This document shows positions 23,926-35,642 of a stretch of DNA of 44,656 nucleotides, in pieces (the first letter of the stretch is position 1; every line of letters starts with the position of its first letter). Location: assembly GCA_020650975.1 (NCBI GenBank), contig JAIPMN010001101.1:1-44656 (forward strand), read 5' to 3'. A program made the position numbers and the translations under genes. The DNA is from Apostichopus californicus (taxonomy: Eukaryota > Echinodermata > Holothuroidea > Aspidochirotida > Stichopodidae). Under the pieces are notes generated by a model. That model saw only the letters and a list, made by a program, of their open reading frames with translations, did not search any database and was not told the DNA's origin.

Positions 23926-24042
23926 GTGGGTGTTTTTATAACTTGTTCTCTTTGCGTAATTACTAGAAAAAAATTAATAAATGTACATCAATTTGATAAA
24001 ATGTACATCAATTTGATGGAGATGCTACATGGCATAAATTAA

Positions 24043-24939
24043 AGATTCAAACTTAAATAGATCAAGTTTATGCTACAGCTTTTTTTTTTTTCGTCACATG
24101 AATTTGAAAAATATTATTATTAGTGACTCACTTTTCAGATCTTTTTTCAAAATTGAAAGTCACAGAAAGAAAACAAAAAAAAACCTTGCCATCTATTCCT
24201 GTCATAGAGGACGCACAGATTTTTGGGTTAAAAGTTAAAAAACAACATAACTAATAACACAAAAGATTGAATTTACGTGTGAACCTTTAACATGCGATTA
24301 TACGATTCGTATGGCAAGTGTGTAGGTCAACCCACAAAGAACGTATCAAAACCTCCACCTCTCTCTCCCTCGATCTCATTTTCATTAGTTCTTTTTGGAT
24401 GAGTTCGTTTCAGAATTGCCACTCGCACAGTTTAGTATAGTCCTCGTACAGCAAAGAAAGCAAGAATGCGCGCCTCTTGATCTGTTGGAGTACAAATTGC
24501 GTGTGTTTTCACTTAGGCAGCCTTGATGTGTGTATTTTTTGATATATGTGTGTGTTTTTGTATATACCCAGGATTTACCTTAGGTACTATATTGTATGAT
24601 TGTCTATATAGTTGTAACCAGCATGACAATGCTGCAACTTACGTTAATTGATATATTTTATACAGTTATTTTAAGTCAAAGAAACAAGATAAAGTTCTTA
24701 AAAAGGAAGGATTATCTCAAACTTTTCTCCATGATATCTTCTCTTTCACATGAGATTAATGGAAGGGACTTGAGCAAGTTTTTTTATGATGTCATCAGCA
24801 CATAAGAAGAACTCAAAGTAATTGAATGTTTTATATATTTTTATAATTCCTGGTGGAAGGCAAAAAGAGTCTACTCTATGGTGATGGCGTGTTTGTGTGT
24901 GCATGTGTTTGTGCGATGGTTTAGGTTCTAACTGAAAGA
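24043..24939. other. Probable intron of the THAP gene
   Basis: AT-rich DNA without a convincing exon. It includes a T-run at 24078-24091 and GT-rich patches near 24530-24560. A 69-codon open frame at 24596-24805 has no splice context or recognisable domain. Confidence 0.4.
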
Positions 24940-25400
24940 CTTTAACTCACAAACTACATGGAGGATGTACTTCATACTCGATTTGTAGATCCACCTTAAA
25001 AAACTAATTGTTCCTGTTGATATTAAATGTCATTGGAGGTCATCAGAGGTGAAAGTCTTTAAGTTCAAGGAAAGCATTTGATGAAGTCCATACTTGATAT
25101 GTGGATCCAGACTAGTGAGTACGGGAACCCTTTTGCTTGTCATAGAGGTCAAAGATCATTGTACAGTAGGTCAAAATTAAAAATCTTGTAAAACAAACAT
25201 TTTCAAACTCAACCATTGGTTGAACTCCATACTTGATATGTGGATCCAAGTCAGTGAGTACAGTACCTATTGTTTGTCATAGAGGTGAAAGGTCATCAGA
25301 GGTCCCAGTCTGAAATATTTATAAACATAACTTCAAGAGTAAATTAGTTTGGATGAATTTCATATGTGGTATGTAGATCCACCAACCAGTTACAAAGAAA
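24940..25400. repeat. Degenerate tandem repeat, unit about 120-140 bp
   Basis: A word resembling CCATACTTGATATGTGGATCC recurs near 24968, 25087, 25227 and 25357. Between occurrences are AGGTCATCAGAGGT- and CATAGAGGTCAAAG-like words. The copies are well diverged. No coding sense was found. Confidence 0.65.
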
Positions 25401-25889
25401 GCAAAAGTGTGTAAAGTTCTGATGTAGATTCACCTATAAGTGACCCATCACATTATTGTTATCTCAGGTGAGATTATGGAGGATTGCAGTCAAACCTTGA
25501 AACTCTTGTACATGCATTACATTAAATACTCTCATATGTAAATATGGCAAGGAAGCTGCACAAAGCCTGAATGGCTTCCTGGTTTGCTTACACTTTCACT
25601 GGTTTTCTTAGCACACATAAATGAGTGGTAAGTTTACCAAATTTCCATGTTGAAATATTCAATTTACAAAATGACACTAACTGAATAGAGGGCTCAAGTG
25701 GATGGCCACCATCAGACAGTGTGTCCACTGAAAAACATTACACAACAGTTTGCATTCCGTATGGATCATATTGTTTTGTTACTGTTTGCGTCAAGCACAT
25801 TTCATGACTCAGAAAAATTTGAATGAAAGGAACCTAGAGCCACTAGTCAAGTCACTTCTGAGAATCAAATCACGTATTAGATCATATTG

Positions 25890-26640
25890 ACTCAACTCTA
25901 TGTCAGTCATTTCGTGTGAGTCATAACAAGGTCTGTGCATGTTGACTGTAGTTGTATGAGATGTATCAAGGTTTGTGTGTTGACTCAGTTGTATGAGTTG
26001 TATCAAGGTTTGTGTGTGTTGATTCTAGTTGTATATATGAGACGTACCAAGGTATGTGCATGTTGACTTAATTGTATGAGTCATTTCAAGGTTTGTGTGT
26101 TTTGATTCTAGTTATAAGAGACGTATCAAGGTTTGTGCATGTTGACTCAGTTGTATCAAGGTTTGTGCATGTTGACTCAGTTGTATGAGTTGTATCAATG
26201 TATGAGTTTACAACCTCAAGTCGTATGAGTCTTATCAAGGTTTGTGTGTGTTGACTAGTTGGATGAGACATATATCAAGGTTTATGCATGTTGACTCAAA
26301 CAAGTCATATCAAGGTTTGTATATGTTAAGTCCAGTTGTATGAGTCATTTCAATGTTTGTGTGTTTCCTCTCTAGCTGCATGAGTCATATCAATGTATGT
26401 GTTTGTAACCTCCATTTGTATGAGTCTTATCAAGGTTGTGTGTGTTGACTCTAGTTGTATTAAACATATAAAGGTTTGTGAGTGTTGTCTCATACAAGTC
26501 ATATCACGGTTTGTACACGTGAAGTCCAGTTGTATGAGTCATTTCAATGTTTGTGTGTTCATCTCTAGCTGTATGAGTCATATCAATGTATGTGTTTGTA
26601 ACCTCTAGTTGTATGAGTCTTATCAAGGTTTTTGTGGTTG
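25890..26640. repeat. Minisatellite with higher-order structure
   Basis: About 39-45-bp units of the type GTTGTATGAGTC-AT-TCAAGG-TTTGTGTGTGTTGACT repeat some 17-18 times. The last three cycles show a higher-order period of about 194 bp (five units): GTATGAGTCTTATCAAGG at 26223, 26418 and 26611; GTATGAGTCATTTCAATG at 26338 and 26532. Open frames through it on both strands are repeat artefacts (39 bp is 13 codons). Confidence 0.9.
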
Positions 26641-26730
26641 ATTGTAGTTAATGTTTCACTATTTTGAGTCATTGCTTAAACTACTTAAACATTGATGCAG
26701 TATTGTGAACCTATAAAATTGGTTTTGCAG

Positions 26731-26760
26731 CCTTCAGCATCATTTGCTCCGGTGATGTAA
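26731..26760 (+). CDS. Candidate short terminal exon of the THAP gene
   Basis: The acceptor GGTTTTGCAG ends at 26730. In phase 0, the phase in which THAP exon 2 ends, it reads PSASFAPVM then TAA at 26758-26760. AATAAA is at 26829-26834 with GT-rich sequence beyond, a reasonable polyadenylation layout. This would give a protein of about 132 residues. The peptide has no recognisable feature, and the exon at 27144 is an alternative. Confidence 0.25.
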   Translation, partial: PSASFAPVM

Positions 26761-27143
26761 ACTCCAAAGCATATATGTATACCAAATGTAAGAAGTTAAT
26801 GCAAAATGTATGTGATGTGTATAGTGTTAATAAATGTATTTACTACTATTTATTAAATTACGTTGTAGTGATTAATGTTTTTTGCATCAGTTCATTGCAA
26901 GATCAGCAACCCATGGTCTAAGCGGGTGTTGGGGAGAGGGAGGGGGGAGGGGGAGTTATTGTTTCAACCAAAAATGTTCTAACCCCCCCCTCCACATTTG
27001 CCATTTAAAATTTCTAACCCTCTGCTTACATCAAATTGGTTTGAAAAGTGGTCCTTGGGGATCCCACAAAATAACATTTTAGTTTGTCCTCGATTTGCCC
27101 CCCTCCCCCCTCCCCCCCCCCTCTTGCCAACTCTCTCTTCCAG

Positions 27144-27295
27144 ATTCCTGCTACTGGGGGAAACAGAAGTTTCAGTTTGAGTCAGACAAGAAGGTTCATC
27201 TGGTGTACGGTTCCTGCAGCCCTGATTCTGTCGTCGCTTTGTCCCTTTATATTCAAATTACAAAGCACCAGTTAGGTCTGGTAAAATGGCCATGA
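27144..27295 (+). CDS. Candidate terminal coding exon, unknown gene
   Basis: A very strong pyrimidine tract (C-runs then CTCTCTCTTCCAG) ends at 27143. Two frames stay open. One, needing one base from the previous exon, encodes about 50 residues (starting SCYWGKQKFQFESDKKVHLV) to TGA at 27293-27295. The other, in phase 0, is compatible with THAP exon 2 and ends at 27275. No domain is recognised. The lack of stops and the acceptor make a real exon plausible, but no AATAAA follows within the next few hundred bases. Confidence 0.3.
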
Positions 27296-28640
27296 AGGTT
27301 CAAAACTTTCAACACAGCTTTAAACTATCTCTGTGCATGGTACTCACCATTATGTGACAGTCTTTGTGTTCACATGTTGTCACGATGACGTGAACTGAGC
27401 AAGAAAGTCTGCAAAGATCTTTGCTACCGTGAAGCTTCATTGTGCTTCACTTTGTCATTATGTATTCCTGCTGTCATATATATTCAATGACACTGACTAT
27501 TGTTACCATTATAAGATATAGACTGGCAATAGATATAGTCTGTAACCATTTCGTGTTCTGAAGTTTGCTTTTCACTCTGATCACAGGAAATACCCGCAAG
27601 AAATTCCTTCCACTCCATACCTTGTAAAAATATAACATTTTGAACAGAAAATGTTATATTTGACAGTTATTTTGGGAAGAAGAATTGATCAAGGGTATTT
27701 TCACCAATATTCATCTTGCTAAGTCATGCAGCAGCCTGGAGTGATGAGAGCCAGGCCAGCCCCTGGCAAGGACTGTGTCACTGGCCCCCCCCCCCCTCCC
27801 TCTATTTATTTATTTTTTTCCGAACGTATATTACAATAGGATAATACATTGTTCTTTATCGGGTATCTCCCCTAGGTTCTCTACTTGATCATGGCCCCTG
27901 GAGCTCTAGATCAGAATCAACTTTTAGCATTTTGTATCTTGAAGATACAAACTTGTGACACTTTTTGAAATTTTATGTATGCATCTGGTAGCAGCAGATC
28001 TGAGCTACTAAGTGATGTCTTCATGACAATTGAACAAAAAGTATATTTTTGTTTTCTTGATAATGTAAAAAATCTTTTATCCACCAAGGAAAACAATATT
28101 CTTACAAACATATTGCATTCTTAATATAATAGAACATTAACAACTAAATAAACAAACATGCCATATGTATCACATTTTTTAAAGAGAAAATCAACTGTTA
28201 TATTATTATAATAAGGTAGTATAAGCTTTCAGAAAGCATCTACCATGATGACATCATAGGCCAGTTACTTAATTAATCTACTTCCTGGAGTAAGGTCAAT
28301 AGTTTATATGCAATGGCCTTTATCCATAGAGGCACAATCAAGATATTGAGATGGTATTTCAAGTTACAGTGTGGAATATGTTTCTTGACCCAGTTAATAT
28401 CACCATGTTATAGCCACTGCAATATTCCTTTATAGGCTGTCGTATGTTTATGGCCATCAGCTCTACTGCCCAGACAGTACTAAGCAAGCAAGAACTGGAC
28501 ACCCTCCCATTTCTTCTAATCCTTAGCAAGAGGGATTAATTGTCTAATCCAAGACCCTGACAATGATTTGCCAGAAGAAAACCTATTGGAAGGATCTTTT
28601 TTATCTTATTTTCATCATTTTTTGCAATTTTACATACAAA
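27296..28640. other. Gene-free DNA with one strong hairpin
   Basis: No exon was seen. A perfect 14-bp stem (27628-27641 with 27648-27661, 6-nt loop GAACAG) lies here. There is also a C-run at 27785-27797 and an AATAAA near 28146. Confidence 0.45.
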
Positions 28641-28740
28641 AATGTGGGGATAATCTGTGGAGGACCCNNNNNNNNNNATCCCCCCCCCCCCCCCAATAAT
28701 GACATTTAACATACTAAAATGTGGGCATAATCTGTGGAGG
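28641..28740. repeat. Direct repeat enclosing an assembly gap
   Basis: AATGTGGGGATAATCTGTGG at 28641 recurs with one change at 28718. Between them are 10 N (28668-28677) and a C-run. The gap therefore sits inside a tandem duplication of uncertain copy number. Confidence 0.8.
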
Positions 28741-28743
28741 ATC

Positions 28744-28993
28744 TTAAAGGTAGTCTGTATAGGTCCCAAATTATAGCACGCTATAATTGCTAGAAGTTTT
28801 CGAAAGTACTTTCCTGGAGGTCTTTACTCTCCACTAAATTGTTCTCAGACATTTTTAAGGAACACACAAGATTACTGAATGTCTAAGTGAGGACAATTTC
28901 CTCAAAGGTTGTAATAAAATCAGTTCAAGAATTTTGACCAAAGGTGACCATATTTGAATAGTTAGCATATTTTGGGCCAATACATAACTTTAA
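28744..28993 (+). mobile_element. TTAA-flanked MITE, family B, copy 2
   Basis: Both ends are TTAA (28744-28747 and 28990-28993). The left end TTAAAGGTAGTCTGTATAGG pairs with the right end, whose reverse complement is TTAAAGTTATGTATTGGCCC, allowing a 3-bp indel. It shares the CTTTCCTGGAGGTC core with 7932-8204 and 36804-37043. No coding capacity. Confidence 0.75.
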
Positions 28994-29247
28994 AGAAACA
29001 GTATCATAGCCAAATTAAAAGTTTCAGTGCTGGTATCAAGTTTTAATTCAATTTGGTCCTAATTTTGTCAACTTGAAGCTTCCTCAATAATATTCTTCCC
29101 ATAGGTTAAAGAATATTTTCCTTAACGAACTCTCTAAATAACCACTTTTATTAAACAAGTAGAGCAGGCTAATTTTTGACCATTTGGCTATTTTAGATGT
29201 TATGTCGTCTCAGTGGAATCCAACAGTATTGTATGCCGGATTTTGCG

Positions 29248-29255
29248 TGACGTCA
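29248..29255. promoter_or_regulatory. Perfect cAMP-response element (CRE)
   Basis: The palindrome TGACGTCA lies within GTGACGTCAC. It is the consensus site for CREB/ATF bZIP factors. It sits just downstream of a MITE in a stretch with several other CpGs, and about 1.4 kb before the candidate exon ending at 30684. Function is inferred only from the motif. Confidence 0.35.
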
Positions 29256-29269
29256 CAACTTCCCCTTTT

Positions 29270-30590
29270 TCTGAAGTTCGATTGAGAACTTACAGTAGTT
29301 AAAATATGGATAGAAAAGACCAAAAATCAGCACAATAACGATGAGAACCAGTTACGGAAACAACGTACGTGGAAAAAATGGTGTCTGCAGGGTAATATCG
29401 TTTTTAGCAATATATAGGTTACTGCCTATTCAGTCATTTAACTGCCGTAAGTTGTATGGGGATCATTATGGGGAAAGATAATGGCAGTTTATGCACCACC
29501 CTCTCCTTCTACCAAATCGTACGTCAAGAGGAGAAAAATTGGGAACACGGTAACCCCACCCTCCCCCCACCCCTGCTTCGCTCTGATTTAGGCATAACCC
29601 TAACTACTAATCGTTTCTGCTGTATGTATTATTTAACTTGCGTAATAGAAGTCAGCTAAGCCAGGTTATATGCCCCCGCATAACCGACGCATATGTATGG
29701 TCTATACTATGTTACAATTAACAGGCGCTTATAGAACTGCTTTTTGTCTCATCATTGTCCGCTTCTCTTGGCCCTCCCTTGTCGCCACCCCATTCTAAGT
29801 GGAATGGTCTTGCTGGAGTAAACCGGCCCTTACGTAACATCTTTTTGTTATTAAGGCATTTGCCGGAATATTTTACCACGCCGTGGCCCGTGCGGAAGGA
29901 TCAATTACGACACAACATTGCCCGGTAAAAAAATGACGACCGGGCAAAGAAATCATTTCTGTTTTTTTTTCTTATGACGTTACGTTCAATAAGCAAATAT
30001 TGAACGAAGTTATGTGTTTGTTTGGATGGGGTTGGGGAAGTGGAGTTGGTCGGAAACAAATGGAGCAAGCTACTCGCGCCGTTCTATAACATTCAAATTT
30101 ATACGAGGTTGGGCCGGTTTTTTTCTCCTTTTCGACTAATCTTTACTCATTTTAATTAATAAGAATTTAATTTTGAAAGGTATGGTATGACTCTTACATG
30201 GAATAAGAACCTTCGAGTTTACAACAAAGACCTCACGTTGTTCACAAATACTATAATAAAGGCACGTAAATGCAGGTGAACATGGTCGTGAACTGTATAT
30301 GTAAACACCGAGGACTTGCACTACGTTAATGCAATTCATAAAACCGTCGAGAAACTGGTGCAGAAATATGCTAACCGAAAAAGAAAAAGGAAATCCCACT
30401 TTTTCTTCATTCATGATAGTGAGTAAATATGTGAAATATTTTAACAGTTAAATTTTCTATCATCTAATATGTTCCCCCATTTTTTAGCCTTTTTGGTCCT
30501 GCCGAAATCATTTAGTAACTTAAACGTGTATGATGGATATCAGTGATAAACAATTTCCGGAGGGAGGTTGTAAATTGTAGAACAGCCACA
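29270..30590. other. Non-coding DNA, CpG-richer than its surroundings
   Basis: No exon is supported. A perfect 9-bp inverted repeat, TTGCCCGGT/ACCGGGCAA, lies at 29918-29926 and 29939-29947. The raised CpG count could mark an upstream promoter region of the gene at 38074. Confidence 0.35.
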
Positions 30591-30599
30591 ACAGTTGAC

Positions 30600-30684
30600 C
30601 GGCCTGGCCTTATTTGTTATTCTAATGAGGCGCCATATCTTTCTTGAACACTGTTCATGTGTGTTTGGGCGAAGGGCATTTCAG
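30600..30684 (+). other. Candidate 5' exon ending in a strong donor
   Basis: A moderately CpG-containing stretch ends GGGCATTTCAG followed by GTAAGG at 30685. An ATG at 30625 would read about 20 codons into the donor (MRRHIFLEHCSCVFGRRAFQ), but I take this as probably untranslated. It is a plausible upstream exon for the L3MBTL-like gene, whose first clearly coding exon at 38074 needs an upstream donor. No TATA box was identified. Confidence 0.3.
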
Positions 30685-30689
30685 GTAAG

Positions 30690-32850
30690 GAAAAATGACA
30701 TTTTATTTAAGTTTCTGCTTGAATATTCACTTTAATTAACTTTAGGGCCTACAAGATGAAAGAATAGCATTTGTTCTTCACTTTGTAGTGAAATTTGTCG
30801 TGCTTAACGTGAAATTGGATAAGCAAAATCGTCGAAGTTTGTAACGTTTTTCACCATTACGTCGTATCGAAAAGTTGCAGACAGGCCTGTTTCTTTCTCT
30901 GTCCGGAAACTTCATACCCTCGTGGCTCCTTCAGAAGATCTGCTGGAATAGGTGCTGCTTTTACTCCCGAAAATAGGACACATTTTGTGAGTCAGGGCGA
31001 GTTGCTATCCGTTTGGGATGTCCATTTACTTACGAAAAGTGTTTTTCATTACTTACGTTGTCGGTAGGTAGTTTGGCACTCGTGTGTACCACAGATCGGT
31101 TAAATTAGGTATACGTACTATTATATCACACACTGTACGTATCGTGGCTTATGTACTGCTGGATTGTATGTAATTCTGAGTTTCCTATTTACCGTTGTTG
31201 ATCATAGTTCACTCAGTATGTACCGTGTCCGTTGACTTTTTTTAGACGAATACTTGTAAGTTGTATGCATTATTAAAAAAGTTTTACGAAATGAAGCAAT
31301 CTTTTGGGCAGTAAAACCGTAGAAGCAGACACCCTTTGCTTTAGTGTATGGATAAGAAGAGAGCTTGTTTTCGTAGACAACATCGGTACAAAGAATTCGC
31401 CAATTACAGTGAGTTTCCGAGTCGACGTTTTCTTCAAAATTGGGTTACAACGGGTTTCTCATGTGCAGACGTCAACGCAAGCATATTAGAACTAGATACA
31501 ATTATTTCAACTTCACTTACGTGATACGAGGGTGTATATGAATGTTGTTACAAAATAACGTTTTCATTGTTTTAGTTGTCGCCTTTCTTTGACAGTTGTT
31601 ATTATTATTATTTTAATTCTTCAGCAAACAATACTTGTGGTACACATACAGTAGCACACTGTCATATGTAGTCTATATTATGCGTGCTGACTAGGTGATC
31701 ATGTTCTAACGTTAAAGATGGTTTCCTCCCAAAAATCAGGAAGTCGATATAAACTTCTACAATAGTCCCAATGGTAGATCCTATGACCTTTAAAATGTGG
31801 TTTTAGTACAGCTATTTACTAGTAGCTAGGATTTATATAAACTGCATAAGTAAAGCTATAGGGAAGGTATAAAATCATGTGCAACAGGGTATATATGTAT
31901 TTGCTTGATGAACTAGAGTTTATTTAATATTCTTGTTGTAGGCTAGAGTACAGTAGGCCTACATGTTTATATGTATAGTAACTGGGGTGTGTTGAGGGGG
32001 TGGGGGGGGGCAGGGAATTAAAGGGGGAGGCTTGTGTGGCAGTTTTGTTGTACGTTTCTGTATATGATGATGTAGTATGCTTGTTTCAACGACCCAAGTG
32101 CTATTTTACAAATGCACATATTGCTTATCCAGTTGTTGCATACAGACATGCATCCAGTGATTTCACTGCTCATCACAGAGACGATTTTTCCAGCTGCTGA
32201 CTTTTTCCCATGTTGGATGCTCATCAATTTGGTTATATATGGTATACCTATTATGTTGACTGTTGGATGGGATGTAATCTCTGATTTGTATGTGTTTTAT
32301 ACATACTGTAGTTTGGTTGGGATGTGTGTGCACAAACTTGGTCTGAACGCAATATGTCCCATATTTCCTTTGTACCTTCTTTTTCCTTGTTTTTTCTTGT
32401 AATACAATGATGGTTTACAACATGAATATGCCAAATAACTTATAACTGCGGTTGTTGTAAACAATGATGTTTTGAAATGTTGCCAATTGATTGAACTGTA
32501 CACAAATTTACATACATGTTCAACTGTGTGTTCATTTGACTGATTATAATGATGCCTGTAGGCCCCATAGATATCTGGTAAAAAAGTTGATATACATGTT
32601 GATTCTTCAATGGATTGTCAACCTGAAGGTTTTGAGGTAAATGGGTATGGCAGTTCAATTAATAGCCTAACGTTGCATTAGTTTTCCCTACCTTTTGAGC
32701 AGTGTGTTTCATACAGATATTCAATATAATTAGTTATGAAAGCAACCTTGTTTACAATCACTAAATTAATCTCTGCAGCTGTCAAACATGCCAAGTTTTG
32801 ATTAACAGCAATACAGAAATGGAACCGTCAATGCGGCATAAAGGAATTAT
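30690..32850. other. Probable intron or intergenic DNA
   Basis: No supported exon. It contains a G-run at 31998-32009 and several short open frames without splice context. Confidence 0.4.
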
Positions 32851-32854
32851 TTGA

Positions 32855-33075
32855 TACAGAAAAATTGCTAACTGTACCTTCCTTTCAAAAACTAATGTGT
32901 AAAAGTAAGACGGCCTGACGTTTCGATCCTAGCAAGATCTTCAGAGGCTGAATGACAAGAAGACCCTCTGAAGAAAATCCTGCTAGGATCGAAATGTCCG
33001 GCCATCATACTTTTACTCATTCTCTTACACAGGCACTTTAGTGGATAAGCAGTTTTGCTAACAGTTTTGTTCTAT
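32855..33075. repeat. Imperfect palindromic element with hammerhead-like core
   Basis: The left arm (about 32898-32947: AAAAGTAAGACGGCC, then TTTCGATCCTAGCA, then TTCAGAGG) is complementary to the right arm (about 32964-33017: CCTCTGAAGA, then TGCTAGGATCGAAA, then GGCCATCATACTTTTAC). On the plus strand at 32968-32994, CTGAAGA is followed by an extra A, a short stem around AATCCT/AGGATC with loop GCT, then GAAA. This is the same 7+1+6+3+6+4 layout as at 148-174. Such arms resemble the terminal repeats of Penelope-like elements; no coding region is present. Confidence 0.55.
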
Positions 33076-35608
33076 TTTGATTTTCAAAAATGAATGTATC
33101 GGGAGGGTTACAGAAGTCTCAATTAGGTTAGTTTCTGGTCATCTGCAGTTTTACTCATGACTGTCAATTTGTGGCTTTATGTCAGCAAACCTTCCAGGAT
33201 ATAACTCACTCTGAGATCTATCTCTGTATAAAACCACATATCCAAAGTGGAAAGATGATTATCTTGACCTTTTTCATTTTTTCTCAAATAGTTTAGCTTT
33301 TATCATGGTATTAATTAGAAATTTTGATGGATAAAATATGAAATACTTGGGGAGGTGGGGGGGGGGGGAAGGGGGCAAGTGCCCTGTATTCTGATTGCAT
33401 AGTTACTGAGCAATTAATAAAAAGAAAGGTCGGTCAGGCACATAGCGAGTAGAAAATGTTTCATAGGCTTATCATTTTGTCCAGAACAAGACTAGGGTAA
33501 ATGTAAAAGCTGTAGCAATTGTACATATTAACTCATGTACAATACTAAAGATACTGTGCCCTTCAATGATAATACCCAAAGACACTGTATGTATACTGTT
33601 AATTGTGGGAATTCATACTATTATGAAGGAAGTCTTTAACTAAGATTAGCAGGTAATGTGTTTCTCCCATAACGTTCCTTAGAGAAAATACTATTGAATG
33701 TCAGTCTTACTGTTTTCCTGTGCAAGTGCATAATCTTATTTCCAGGAGAGGACAAAGCCTTCTAAATTACTATATACAGTTGTATACAGTTGGTGTGTCT
33801 ATGTGTGTACAGTTGGTGACTAATTTGTTTGTGCTGCCTAACATGCTATGTTAAGAATGGTATCCTGGGCATATCTTTACTTGACATGTGACTTCCCTTA
33901 TAAAAGTACAAGAACGCATCATTTTTTGTGATGTCATAGAGTAGATATAGGTCAAAATGTGGAAGTCCTAATAGAACTATAACTTGAGGACTACTGTAGC
34001 TACAGTATGATAGGAACATCAATGTTATCTATCCATGGTAAAAAAAATGCTCTCATGATATATGTTTCCATCTCTATCTCAAGTGTGGTGGCTCTGGCTG
34101 GGGGGGGGGGGTGGCAGGTGGAGGGGGGTATATTTAGGACTCTAGTTGGCTCTAGTTGAGAGGGTATCCCATGAGAGGGTGATGCCAGATCTGGGGCAGT
34201 CCCCTCTCTCCTCTCCCTCCCCCCATCAAGAATTTGATCTTTTCCTTTTGAAAAGTTCACAAATTCCAAAATCAAAAGAACATTCCTTATTATGTATTTT
34301 CAACATTCTTTGCGTCATTCTTTACAACCAGACATTAAAAGTAAATGTCCATAAGTAAAACAACCATAATGCTCATTATTATCAACAATAGTCACTAACA
34401 AGAGCAGCAATGCTGCAGAAGCTCAGCTAAGCTTCTGTTTGAGAAATTTGTTTTGATTGGCAATATTTCTGAGCAGTTTATCCCTTTATTTGTGCGAAAA
34501 GTATAAGACACAGGTGGGATATCGATCAATGTTATTTCCTTTCCTCCCATCTCCTTTTTTTCTTGCATAATGCTCCTTCTTAGCAGACATAGTTTGTTAT
34601 ACAATGTTAGAAAGTTGTTAACATTTGTTTTGAAAAAAAACAGACAATACAGATAAGTGTAATGTTTTTAATTTTTATTGAAATAAACAATGATAAAAGT
34701 TTGATATAAATTTGAGAAGTCAAAAGGCTATATAATAACTACTAAGTTGTGTTCTTGAATACTTAAAACGCAGAGCTGCCTTTGTTGTATCTTGAACTAG
34801 AATACAAAACTGTGTTGAGGTTTGATGACTTCATCGTAACAGGGTATGAGCCAATGTTATCCTTGTAAGATATCATTGAGGCTTTTTGTAACCTTTTTAA
34901 CGAAAAGGACTGATTTCAACGGTTGTTGGCCCTAATTGTAGGGCGTATACCAACCACTCCTTGTTAGTCCCCGAAAAATTTCCCAATATTGTCATGTATT
35001 CCTGGAAATTTCCTTCAAAGGGGAAACACTGTCACAAACTTATTTTATGCGATAGATCGTTGTACAGAGAATGAAATCAAACCAGATAGGAAGCCTGAAT
35101 AACAAGTAAATATTTGACTTGATCAAGTCTCCCACAGGTGAAATTATTTCCAAACATGACAGGAAAATTAAGATGGAAGACTGTTTGCTACTCACACCAA
35201 AACACATACTGGTTATGAAAACCTAAAAGTTGAAAACAAATTTCTTGATCATGGCATATAATCTGTGGCCTACATTTCATCATAACTGACAACGCTACAG
35301 CAGGCCCTATTTTGGGCCTTCACATGACAACACATTTTTCCTCAACAACTTTGGTTCACCACCATTCAAACGTTATAGCCACAACATTTCCGCAGATTTG
35401 GACAAACACTCTAGGACCAGAAGCATTTTTTACGTTTTCAGAAAATGACCTCTTGTGACATCAAATGACCTTCAAATTATATAATGTGATCACATGTATG
35501 AAAACTTAACTCACACCGATAAAATTTTAGCCAAATAAAATGACAAAATGGCAGTCATTCCAACAGGTTGGCAAAAAGTGACAGAATTTCGGCAGAATCG
35601 CACGATTG
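33076..35608. other. Probable intron or intergenic DNA
   Basis: No exon was seen. It includes G-runs at 33356-33368 and 34099-34110 and a CT-rich patch at 34200-34225. Confidence 0.4.
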
Positions 35609-35642
35609 TTTAGCTCAGCTGGAAACTTTCAGCTGAGCTAAA
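35609..35642. other. Perfect 13-bp hairpin
   Basis: TTTAGCTCAGCTG (35609-35621) pairs with CAGCTGAGCTAAA (35630-35642) around an 8-nt loop whose ends can pair further. The role is unknown; it may be a repeat relic. Confidence 0.6.

Noticed and set aside
26086-26608. Open frames on both strands in the minisatellite
   Set aside because: The unit of 39 bp is a multiple of three, so stop-free frames repeat without any gene.
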